This document shows, piece after piece, positions 1-7,348 of a DNA stretch of 64,000 nt (position 1 is the stretch's first letter; each line of letters opens with the position of its first letter). The DNA lies in contig NZ_AP019654.1 in the NCBI RefSeq assembly GCF_009938205.1, positions 2,046,001 through 2,110,000 of the forward strand, written 5' to 3'. The DNA is from Vibrio panuliri. Its GTDB lineage: Bacteria > Pseudomonadota > Gammaproteobacteria > Enterobacterales > Vibrionaceae. The translations under genes were made by a program, and so were the position numbers. The notes under the pieces are model-generated. The model was not told where the DNA came from, did not search any database, and worked only from the letters and a program-made list of their open reading frames with translations.

Positions 1-16
1 GGGTATCATCCAGCAC

Positions 17-38
17 AAAAGCCCGCAAGCGAGCCTTT
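17..38 (-). terminator. Possible terminator after yqjG-like gene
   Basis: On the minus strand, just past the stop of the glutathionyl-hydroquinone reductase gene, GCTCGC and GCGGGC can pair across a 2-nt loop (one G-U pair) and are followed by TTTTG. The T-run is short, so this is only a moderate candidate. Confidence 0.4.
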
Positions 39-47
39 GCTTAGTGA

Positions 48-995
48 CTAACTAATTTGCGCTCGTTGATGAGGAGACTCTAAGTCCAAATCCGGTCCTT
101 TGGGCACCACTTGCGTCGGGTTTATACCTGTATGGCTGAAATAGTAGTGGCGTTTGATGTGGTAAAAGTCAGTGGTCTGTTTAATACCTTCGATTTGATA
201 GAGATCTTTTAGATACCCTTGCAGGTGAGGGTAATCCGCAATGCGTTGTTTGTTGCATTTAAAGTGTCCGACATAAACCGCATCGAATCGCACCAAAGTA
301 GTGAACAGTCGCCAGTCCGCCTCAGTAATTTCTCGACCGGCTAAGTAACGATGCGTCGCCAAATGGCGCTCCACTTTATCCAAGGCCTCAAACAACTTGT
401 CATAAGCCTCTTCGTAGGCTTCTTGTGTGGTAGCAAAGCCACAACGATACACTCCATTGTTTATATTCGGATAAATATAGTCATTCCACTCGTCAATTAA
501 GCCACGGAGATGCTCGGGATAGAAATCAAGATGATTGTCAGTCAGATGGTTAAACTCACTGTTAAACATCCTAATGATCTCTGATGACTCATTGCTAACA
601 ATCGTGTTGTGCTTTTTATCCCATAACACAGGTACGGTAACTCGTCCGGTATAGTCGGGCTTCGCTTGGGTATAAATTTGGTGTAATCGGGTATGACCGA
701 ATAATGGCTCTGGTAGCCCCATTTGCCAGCCCTCAGACAGCATATCTGGACACACAACGGTGACATCAATATGTGCTTCTAGCCCCTTTAGAGTGCGGAA
801 TATCAGGGTACGATGAGCCCAAGGACAGGCCAGCGACACGTAAAGATGATAACGACCACTTTCAGCTTGAAAGCGTGAATTGGGTTGGTGCTGAATCCAG
901 TCGCGGAATCCTGCATCTTCACGTACAAACTTGCCACGACTGGCCTTAGTGTCATACCAAATATCTTGCCAAACGCCCTCAACTAACTTACCCAT
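48..995 (-). CDS. yqjG: Glutathionyl-hydroquinone reductase (YqjG/ECM4-type GST)
   Basis: Omega-like glutathione S-transferase that reduces glutathionyl-hydroquinones in the cytoplasm. The N-terminal thioredoxin-fold part carries the family signature LACPWAHR with the catalytic Cys near residue 57; the all-helical C-terminal half follows. Length (315 aa) is normal for YqjG. I chose the ATG at 995 because GGAG lies 6 nt before it; an in-frame ATG at 1007 would add four residues (MEKK) but has no clear ribosome binding site. It is monocistronic, with a strong terminator of the next operon upstream. The family is clear; the natural substrate in this organism is not known from sequence. Confidence 0.9.
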   Translation of the reverse strand: MGKLVEGVWQDIWYDTKASRGKFVREDAGFRDWIQHQPNSRFQAESGRYHLYVSLACPWAHRTLIFRTLKGLEAHIDVTVVCPDMLSEGWQMGLPEPLFGHTRLHQIYTQAKPDYTGRVTVPVLWDKKHNTIVSNESSEIIRMFNSEFNHLTDNHLDFYPEHLRGLIDEWNDYIYPNINNGVYRCGFATTQEAYEEAYDKLFEALDKVERHLATHRYLAGREITEADWRLFTTLVRFDAVYVGHFKCNKQRIADYPHLQGYLKDLYQIEGIKQTTDFYHIKRHYYFSHTGINPTQVVPKGPDLDLESPHQRAQIS

Positions 996-1094
996 CTTTT
1001 TCTCCATCTATCACTGATTGAGCCAGTATAAAACGTTGCTCAAATCAATTAAGCCCAAGAAATTGCCGGAGTTGTTCAAAATTTTCTAACGAAG

Positions 1095-1125
1095 ATAAAA
1101 AAACACCCTCTTTACAGAGGGTGTT
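1095..1125 (-). terminator. Terminator of the potD-aphA operon
   Basis: Minus-strand hairpin with 9-bp arms AACACCCTC / GAGGGTGTT (1102-1125), a 6-nt loop and a run of T. It lies 7 nt after the stop of the amidohydrolase gene. Confidence 0.85.
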
Positions 1126-1131
1126 CATCAG

Positions 1132-2166
1132 TTAGTTTTTAAAACCATCAAGCACGGCGACGGTGTTGTAACCAAGGTCATCCACCGCGTAGCCACCCTC
1201 AAACACAAACAGGGTTGGAATGCCGAGTTTACCTAGCTGTTCACCAATCGCGCGGTAATCTTCACGTTTCAGTTTAAAGTAGCTGATCGGGTCATTCTCA
1301 TACGTATCCATTCCCAATGAGATAACCAATGCTTGCGCATCAAACGCTTGGATTCTGCTCAGAGCCGTGTGCAGCGCTGGTTGGTAGAGCGACCAGTCGG
1401 TCTTCCCTTGCGGCAGTGGAAGGTTAAGGTTATATCCTTTGCCTTTCCCCTCTCCGACTTCATCAGCAAAACCGAGATAATGTGGGTAGTCGTAGTCAGG
1501 GTCGCCATGAATCGAAACAAACAACACGTCATCACGATCATAGAAAATACTTTGCGTACCGTTGCCGTGATGGTAATCCAAATCCAGGATTGCGACACGT
1601 TTTTTACCATTGCGACGCAGAGACTCTGCTGCAATCGCCGCATTATTGATATAGCAGTATCCACCCATCATATCTGGCGCAGCGTGGTGACCTGGTGGTC
1701 GACACAACGCAAACGCAGAATGCTCACCATTAATTAATAGTTGAGCACCCGTTAATGCACAGTCTGTCGCCGCTTGAATCGCGTCCCAACTGGTTTTGGT
1801 GATGGCTGCAGTCATATCAAAGCTGTAGTAGCCAAGTTTACCTTCGATATCTTTAGGGATACGATGGCGCAAATAACGTGGGCTTACAAAACAGTATGGC
1901 GATGCATCGTGCTCGCTACCAAAACGTGCTTCCCATTCAGACCAAGCGGACTGTAAGAACTCAACGTAGTCGGGAGTGTGCACCCATAGCATAGGGTCGG
2001 TACCAAAGGCGTCTGGCTCACAGACGGTAAAACCACCCTGCTGATGGATAGCATTCAACACCATATCGGCACGCTCAGGTTTCTCAAAACACGGTGTCGG
2101 TTCCCCCGAGAGGAACTCGTATTTCACACGGTGCAGACGTTGCTTTTCGGTGTAGATGACTTTCAC
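1132..2166 (-). CDS. aphA: Acetylpolyamine amidohydrolase (histone-deacetylase family)
   Basis: Zinc-dependent deacetylase of the HDAC superfamily. The sequence follows bacterial acetylpolyamine amidohydrolase from end to end, with RPPGHHA (catalytic His pair, near residue 158), GGYCYINNAA, LDLDYHHGNGT (Zn ligands), SLGMDTYENDPIS (third Zn Asp) and FEGGYAV (transition-state Tyr). Length (344 aa) fits. It should release acetate from acetylated putrescine, cadaverine or spermidine. The GTG start overlaps the TAG stop of the upstream PotD-like gene (TAGTG), so the two are translationally coupled. That coupling to a polyamine-type binding protein supports a polyamine substrate rather than a protein one, though the exact substrate is inferred. 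Confidence 0.88.
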   Translation of the reverse strand: MKVIYTEKQRLHRVKYEFLSGEPTPCFEKPERADMVLNAIHQQGGFTVCEPDAFGTDPMLWVHTPDYVEFLQSAWSEWEARFGSEHDASPYCFVSPRYLRHRIPKDIEGKLGYYSFDMTAAITKTSWDAIQAATDCALTGAQLLINGEHSAFALCRPPGHHAAPDMMGGYCYINNAAIAAESLRRNGKKRVAILDLDYHHGNGTQSIFYDRDDVLFVSIHGDPDYDYPHYLGFADEVGEGKGKGYNLNLPLPQGKTDWSLYQPALHTALSRIQAFDAQALVISLGMDTYENDPISYFKLKREDYRAIGEQLGKLGIPTLFVFEGGYAVDDLGYNTVAVLDGFKN

Positions 2167-3194
2167 TATTTCTTTAGCTCCATCCAGTAGCGTTCGTATT
2201 TGCTGACCGCATCGCCAACGCTACCTAAAAATTGCCCTTTTTGCTTCACTTCATCGGTCGGGAAGATCACTTCACTGTCACGAATTTGTGGCGGCAAAAA
2301 CTCTAGTGCTTGTAAGTTAGGCACAGCATAACCAATCTCTTCAACAATAATGGCTTGGTTCTTTGGCTTAAGCAAAAAGTTGATAAACTGATAGGCGGCT
2401 TGTTTGTTTTCCGCTTGTTTTGGAATAACAATGTTATCCATCCAGAAAATTGCGCCTTCAGATGGGTAAACGAACTTGATTGCTGGGTTTTCGTTTTGGG
2501 CGCGGTAAGCGGTACCATTCCACTGCATACCAACGTTTACTTCGCCAGTCACAAGCGGAACGTGCGGTGCATCTGAGTTAAACACAGTCACGTTCGGTTT
2601 AATTTTTTGTAGACGCTCAAACGCCTGTTGCAGCTCAGCATCGTCTTGCGAGTTAACACTGTGTCCATCAATCATCAGCGCCATACCCATAACGTCACGT
2701 ACGTCATCAGTTAGCAGTAGTTGACCAGCATATTCACTGTTCCATAGGTCTGCCCAGCCTTTTAAACTGCTGCCATCGATAACATCTGCATTGTAAGCAA
2801 TCGCAGTACTGCCCCACATATATGGCACAGAGTAAGTGTTATCTGGGTCAAAGCTTTGGTTTAAAATCGTTGAGTCTAGTTTCGCAAACTGCTCAATCTT
2901 TGATTTATCCAACTTGTGTAGCAAGTCATCACTTGCCAGCTTAGAAACGTAGTAAGTCGAAGGCACAACAATATCAAAACCTTTGCCATCAAGCAGTTTA
3001 AGCTTGGCATACATGGTTTCGTTGCTTTCAAATGTCGCGTAATTGACTTTGATGCCCGTTTCTTTGGTGAAATCTTCGATAATTGATTGAGGAAGGTATT
3101 CAGACCAGTTGTACACATTCAGTGTGGTTGAAGCGAAAACTGGAGATGAAGCGATAAGGCCCACTAGGGCTGCTGGAACAAGTGTTTTTTTCAT
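2166..3194 (-). CDS. Periplasmic polyamine-type solute-binding protein (PotD-like)
   Basis: ABC-transporter binding protein of the PotD/PotF family, 342 aa. A Sec signal peptide covers about residues 1-21 (basic N-terminus, hydrophobic core, ending VFA-ST). Family landmarks are LNVYNWSEYLP at the mature N-terminus, the FDIVVPSTYYV segment and FWMDNIVIPKQ. No permease or ATPase genes accompany it, so it either feeds a transporter encoded elsewhere or acts as a sensor. It is the first gene of a two-gene operon with acetylpolyamine amidohydrolase, which points to polyamines or acetylated polyamines as ligand. The upstream region holds a CRP-like site and two interleaved inverted repeats, listed separately. 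Confidence 0.85.
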   Translation of the reverse strand: MKKTLVPAALVGLIASSPVFASTTLNVYNWSEYLPQSIIEDFTKETGIKVNYATFESNETMYAKLKLLDGKGFDIVVPSTYYVSKLASDDLLHKLDKSKIEQFAKLDSTILNQSFDPDNTYSVPYMWGSTAIAYNADVIDGSSLKGWADLWNSEYAGQLLLTDDVRDVMGMALMIDGHSVNSQDDAELQQAFERLQKIKPNVTVFNSDAPHVPLVTGEVNVGMQWNGTAYRAQNENPAIKFVYPSEGAIFWMDNIVIPKQAENKQAAYQFINFLLKPKNQAIIVEEIGYAVPNLQALEFLPPQIRDSEVIFPTDEVKQKGQFLGSVGDAVSKYERYWMELKK

Positions 3195-3204
3195 TTTACG
3201 TTAA

Positions 3205-3290
3205 CATACTATCAATTGGTCATGACGCAGGATTACGCCGTGGCAAAATTAGATAGTATGCAAACACTTAATTCAAGATGTTGCGTAATC
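3205..3290 (-). promoter_or_regulatory. Two interleaved inverted repeats upstream of potD-like gene
   Basis: CATACTATC (3205-3213) is perfectly complementary to GATAGTATG (3252-3260), and GATTACGC (3231-3238) to GCGTAATC (3283-3290). The arms alternate, which is the arrangement of an H-type pseudoknot if transcribed on the minus strand. The most proximal arm is about 10 nt from the start codon, where a ribosome would sit. They could instead be two protein operators. Function is unproven. Confidence 0.4.
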
Positions 3291-3294
3291 ACCT

Positions 3295-3310
3295 AGTGAC
3301 ATAAGTCACA
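3295..3310 (-). promoter_or_regulatory. CRP-like site upstream of potD-aphA
   Basis: AGTGA-N6-TCACA matches 9 of 10 positions of the CRP consensus TGTGA-N6-TCACA. It sits about 100 bp upstream of the PotD-like start codon, a distance compatible with direct activation. Confidence 0.45.
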
Positions 3311-3360
3311 ATTTGAATGTCACTTATTACAAGTTAAGCCAATAAACTAACGCCAGAAAT

Positions 3361-3391
3361 AAAAAAAGCGCGGCCTACTAAGAAGCCGCGC
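3361..3391 (-). terminator. Terminator of the opp operon
   Basis: Minus-strand GC-rich hairpin GCGCGGC...GCCGCGC followed by seven T, 25 nt beyond the oppF stop. Confidence 0.85.
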
Positions 3392-3416
3392 CATAGCCCG
3401 TCACAGGCTGAATTTG

Positions 3417-4409
3417 TTAAATTCTTACATTTAAACAGGAAACGGAGTGAACGTCCGAACCTTTGATTGTCGGTCGAGTTTGCGCACAAGACTCGGTCGC
3501 CTCTGGACAACGCGTGCGGAACACGCATCCTGATGGCGGGTTAATTGGGGACGGCAAGTCACCCTCTAACATTTGAATCTTTTTGCTGCGCTCAATCGCT
3601 GGATCAGGAATTGGCACCGCTGACATCAACGCGCGAGTATAAGGGTGCTTAGGATCGGCAAACAGTGCATCAGCTTCGCCTAACTCCACCGCATTACCTA
3701 AGTACATCACCAATACACGGTCAGAGATGTGCTTAACCACCGATAAGTCATGGGCAATAAACACCAATGAAAGACCTAGCTCTTTTTGTAGCTCTTTCAA
3801 TAGGTTGACAACTTGCGCTTGAATCGACACATCCAATGCTGAAACTGGCTCATCACAGATAATCATCTTAGGCTTTAAGATAAGTGCGCGAGCAATCCCG
3901 ATACGCTGACATTGACCACCAGAAAACTCATGCGGGTAACGGTTAATGACGTTAGGCAGTAAGCCCACTTTTGCCATCATTTCCTTCACTCGGTCTTTCA
4001 CTTCTTGCTTGGAAAGATCTGGATAGAAGGTCTCTAATGGCTCAGCAATAATATCCCCTACCGTCATACGCGGGTTGAGAGATGCCAACGGGTCTTGGAA
4101 GATCATTTGAATCTCTTTACGAGTTTCACGACGTTTCACTTCCTTCATTTTAGTTAAGTCTTGCCCTAACCAAACGACCTCACCATCTGTCGCCTCAACC
4201 AAACCAATGATGGCACGAGCAAAGGTAGACTTACCACAACCTGACTCGCCCACTACGCCCAAGGTTTCACCCTCAAACAGGCGAACATTCACACCATCAA
4301 CGGCTTTCAAGTTAGACGGTTTGGTCCAAGGCCACGCTGACTTGGCAGCGATGCTAAAGTGCACTTTTAGGTCTTTGACGTCTAACAGTAATTTTTTATC
4401 TACACTCAT
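3417..4409 (-). CDS. oppF: Oligopeptide ABC transporter ATPase OppF
   Basis: ATP-binding subunit of the oligopeptide importer on the cytoplasmic face of the inner membrane. Walker A GESGCGKST, the signature FSGGQCQR and Walker B MIICDEP are present, followed by the C-terminal oligopeptide-transporter extension with the Cys-rich segment CVFRTRCPEA that often holds an Fe-S site in this subfamily. Start chosen at 4409 because its ATG overlaps the oppD stop as ATGA; an upstream in-frame start at 4427 would lie inside oppD. Length is 330 aa. Last gene of oppABCDF, followed by a strong terminator. Confidence 0.95.
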   Translation of the reverse strand: MSVDKKLLLDVKDLKVHFSIAAKSAWPWTKPSNLKAVDGVNVRLFEGETLGVVGESGCGKSTFARAIIGLVEATDGEVVWLGQDLTKMKEVKRRETRKEIQMIFQDPLASLNPRMTVGDIIAEPLETFYPDLSKQEVKDRVKEMMAKVGLLPNVINRYPHEFSGGQCQRIGIARALILKPKMIICDEPVSALDVSIQAQVVNLLKELQKELGLSLVFIAHDLSVVKHISDRVLVMYLGNAVELGEADALFADPKHPYTRALMSAVPIPDPAIERSKKIQMLEGDLPSPINPPSGCVFRTRCPEATESCAQTRPTIKGSDVHSVSCLNVRI

Positions 4410-5377
4410 TTGCTCCAAGCCTCCCATTCAGAAAAACAAGCACGTTGGCGGCCATCGCCAAATGGCGTCAAGATTGGCGCTTCACGCTTACAACGATCCA
4501 TCACACGATGGCAACGCTCTTGGTATGGGCAGCCCGGTGGCAAATGTAATAAGTTTGGCGGGTTACCAGGGATAGTCGGTAAAACTTCGCCTTCCGTATC
4601 CAAACGAGGAATCGCTTTAAGCAAACCTTCCGCGTATGGGTGACTTGGTTTATAGAAGATTTCATCAACCGTGCCGTACTCCATGGTACGACCAGCATAC
4701 ATGACCAATACTTTGTCACACGAGCCAGCAACCACACCCAAATCGTGGGTGATCATAATAATCGCAGTGTTAAACTCCGCTTTTAGCTCGTTAAGCAAAT
4801 CCATAATTTGCGCTTGCACTGTTACATCAAGTGCCGTGGTAGGTTCATCAGCAATCAACAGTTTTGGACGGCACAGTAGCGCCATCGCGATCATGACACG
4901 TTGACGCATACCACCAGAAAACTCATGCGGATACATGGTGATACGCTTGCGCGCTTCAGGAATCTTAACCGCTTCAAGCATGCGTACAGACTCTTCAAAC
5001 GCTTCTGATTTACCCATACCTTTGTGTAGCATCAATACTTCCATCAATTGATCGCTAACTTTCATGTATGGGTTGAGTGAAGTCATCGGATCTTGGAAGA
5101 TCATCGCAATCTGCTCAGCTCGAACTTTGTTCAGCTCTTTTTCTCGCAGGTTAAGGATCTCTTTCCCTTCAAACTTCGCACTACCTGAGATCTTGCCGTT
5201 CTTTGCCAGCAACCCCATGATAGAGAAAACAGTTTGTGATTTTCCTGAACCTGACTCACCCACAATACCCAAGGTTTCACCTTGGTTGAGTGAGAAGTTC
5301 AAATCGTTTACTGCGGTGACGATACCATCTTGAGTGGTAAACTCTACGCGCAGATCTTTGACATCTAATAAGCTCAT
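4406..5377 (-). CDS. oppD: Oligopeptide ABC transporter ATPase OppD
   Basis: Partner ATPase of OppF. Walker A GESGSGKSQ, signature FSGGMRQR and Walker B LLIADEPTTALD are visible, with the C-terminal CPYQERCHRVMDRC segment typical of OppD/DppD. The ATG at 5377 lies about 7 nt after AAGGAAG; the adjacent ATG at 5380 is equally in frame and would add one Met. It is about 323 aa and overlaps oppF by four bases. Confidence 0.95.
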   Translation of the reverse strand: MSLLDVKDLRVEFTTQDGIVTAVNDLNFSLNQGETLGIVGESGSGKSQTVFSIMGLLAKNGKISGSAKFEGKEILNLREKELNKVRAEQIAMIFQDPMTSLNPYMKVSDQLMEVLMLHKGMGKSEAFEESVRMLEAVKIPEARKRITMYPHEFSGGMRQRVMIAMALLCRPKLLIADEPTTALDVTVQAQIMDLLNELKAEFNTAIIMITHDLGVVAGSCDKVLVMYAGRTMEYGTVDEIFYKPSHPYAEGLLKAIPRLDTEGEVLPTIPGNPPNLLHLPPGCPYQERCHRVMDRCKREAPILTPFGDGRQRACFSEWEAWSK

Positions 5378-5406
5378 CATTGCTTCCTTAATCTTATAAT
5401 TTTTAC

Positions 5407-6315
5407 TTATCTGTCTTTTGGATCAAGCGCATCGCGCAGACCATCACCTACGTAGTTGAAGCAGAATAGCGTGACAACCATAAACAGCGCAGGGAATGCT
5501 AGCTGCCAAATTGCCACTTCCATTGTCTGAGCACCCTCTTGCAGCAGTGCGCCCCAACTAGTCATAGGCTCTTGAACACCAAGACCAAGGAATGAAAGGA
5601 ATGATTCTGTCAGAATCATGCTTGGGATAAGTAGCGTTGAGTAAACAGCCACAATACCCAAAACGTTTGGAACAATATGACGAGTAATGATCTTCCAGTT
5701 GCTCACACCCGATACGTGAGCCGCTTCGATAAACTCTTTGCTACGTAGACTTAGCGTTTGACCGCGTACAATACGCGCCATATCTAGCCATGCGATAGCA
5801 CCAATCGCGACGAAAATCAGCACGATGTTGCGGCCAAAGAAGGTCACCAATACGATCACTAAGAACATGAACGGTACTGCGTACAAGATCTCTAGGATAC
5901 GCATCATAATGCGGTCGACTTTACCACCGATAAAGCCAGAGGTTGCACCGTATAATGTACCAATCAGTACCGCAACAAATGCCCCCATCACACCAACCAT
6001 CAGCGAGATTCGACCACCGATAAGAGTCCGTACAAATAAGTCTCGTCCCAATGAATCAGTACCAAACCAATGCTCTGCATTAGGAGCCACGTGCATTGCA
6101 TACCAATCTGTATCATCAAATGTGTATGGCGCGACCATTGGCAAGAAAATCACTGCCAAGATCATTATTAGAAGAATAAATAGGCTCACCATCGCCGCTT
6201 TATTACGCATAAAGCGAATGCGAGCATCTTGCCAAAGGCTGCGACCTTCAATCTCGAGGTTTTCCGAGAACTTCTCGATCGCTTCAAGGTTTTCTTTTTT
6301 CGTTAACATAACCAT
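5407..6315 (-). CDS. oppC: Oligopeptide ABC transporter permease OppC
   Basis: Inner-membrane permease, 302 aa, with a long cytoplasmic N-terminal tail, a first membrane helix near residues 38-60 and five further helices in the binding-protein-dependent transport domain. The EAA-type loop that docks the ATPases is EAAHVSGVSNWKIITRHIVPN. AGGGA stands 6 nt before the ATG. It follows oppB after 11 nt. Confidence 0.94.
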   Translation of the reverse strand: MVMLTKKENLEAIEKFSENLEIEGRSLWQDARIRFMRNKAAMVSLFILLIMILAVIFLPMVAPYTFDDTDWYAMHVAPNAEHWFGTDSLGRDLFVRTLIGGRISLMVGVMGAFVAVLIGTLYGATSGFIGGKVDRIMMRILEILYAVPFMFLVIVLVTFFGRNIVLIFVAIGAIAWLDMARIVRGQTLSLRSKEFIEAAHVSGVSNWKIITRHIVPNVLGIVAVYSTLLIPSMILTESFLSFLGLGVQEPMTSWGALLQEGAQTMEVAIWQLAFPALFMVVTLFCFNYVGDGLRDALDPKDR

Positions 6316-6326
6316 ATACGTCCCTG

Positions 6327-7247
6327 TTAGTAGCGAATCTTCGGATCGATCATAGCTAGTAAGATGTCAACGATAGCGTTGAACAAAATAAAGAGGAAAC
6401 CAATCAAAATGGTCACACCCATTACTAGCGAGTAATCACGGTTAAAGGCAGCGTTAACAAACAACTTACCGATGCCCGGCAGACCAAAAATGGTCTCAAC
6501 CACAACCGAACCCGTGATGATGCCTACAAATGCAGGACCCATGTAAGAAACGACAGGTAATAGCGCTGGCTTTAGCGCATGTTTAATAATGATGTAACGA
6601 TAGCTTAGTCCCTTCGCTCGAGCAGTACGGATAAAGTTACTGTTCAACGTTTCAATCATTGAACCGCGCGTAATACGAGCAAATGTTGCAACATACAGCA
6701 GTGACATCGCAATGACCGGTAAGATCAAATATTGCCACGAGCCATCAAGCCACCCACCAGCAGGTAGCACTTTTAAGTTGAGCGCGAAAATATAGATCAA
6801 TGCCGGAGCGAGTACGAACGACGGTAACACCACCCCAAGCATGGCGGTCGACATAACCGCGTAGTCAATCCAGGTATTTTGCCGCAGCGCCGCAATTGTC
6901 CCGACAGCTACCCCAAGGATAACGGTAAAGATAAAGGCAATCGCACCCACCTTTGCAGATACTGGTAAAGCCACTGAAATTAGCTCATTCACTGAGTAAT
7001 CTAAGTACTTAAACGATGGACCAAAGTCACCTTGAATAACGTTGGTCAAATAAGTGAAATACTGTTCCGATACCGGTTTGTCCAAGCCATATTTAGCTTC
7101 AATGTTAGCCATTACTTCAGGTGGCAAAGGACGCTCACTTGAAAATGGGTTACCCGGTGCGAAACGCATAAGAAAGAAAGATACGGTGATCAAAACCAAC
7201 ATTGTTGGGATCGCCTCAAATATCCTTTTAGCGATGAATTTAAGCAT
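6327..7247 (-). CDS. oppB: Oligopeptide ABC transporter permease OppB
   Basis: Inner-membrane permease partner of OppC, 306 aa, beginning with the family-typical MLKFIAKRIFEAIPTMLVL first membrane helix. The ATPase-docking loop RTARAKGLSYRYIIIKHALKPA and the conserved ETIFGLPGIGKLFVNA segment are clear. It is separated from oppA by 101 bp holding a hairpin. Confidence 0.95.
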   Translation of the reverse strand: MLKFIAKRIFEAIPTMLVLITVSFFLMRFAPGNPFSSERPLPPEVMANIEAKYGLDKPVSEQYFTYLTNVIQGDFGPSFKYLDYSVNELISVALPVSAKVGAIAFIFTVILGVAVGTIAALRQNTWIDYAVMSTAMLGVVLPSFVLAPALIYIFALNLKVLPAGGWLDGSWQYLILPVIAMSLLYVATFARITRGSMIETLNSNFIRTARAKGLSYRYIIIKHALKPALLPVVSYMGPAFVGIITGSVVVETIFGLPGIGKLFVNAAFNRDYSLVMGVTILIGFLFILFNAIVDILLAMIDPKIRY

Positions 7248-7284
7248 AAACTCACTCTTTCAGTCTGTGACAGTTAAATGTAAC

Positions 7285-7320
7285 AAGACTCTACGCGTGA
7301 TAAATCACGCGCAGTGTCTT
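7285..7320 (-). promoter_or_regulatory. Intercistronic hairpin between oppA and oppB
   Basis: A perfect 7-bp stem CGCGTGA / TCACGCG (7294-7300 with 7305-7311), extended beyond a small internal loop by AAGAC / GTCTT. There is no T-run, so it more likely stabilises the oppA message or partly attenuates read-through than terminates fully. A high ratio of binding protein to permease is usual for such operons. Confidence 0.6.
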
Positions 7321-7348
7321 TATAGTTATAGTTGTTTGAATTAGAAAA

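Noticed and set aside
1333..1737. Long plus-strand frame antisense to the acetylpolyamine amidohydrolase gene
   Set aside because: It is the complement of a clearly coding gene with intact catalytic motifs, and has no family features of its own.
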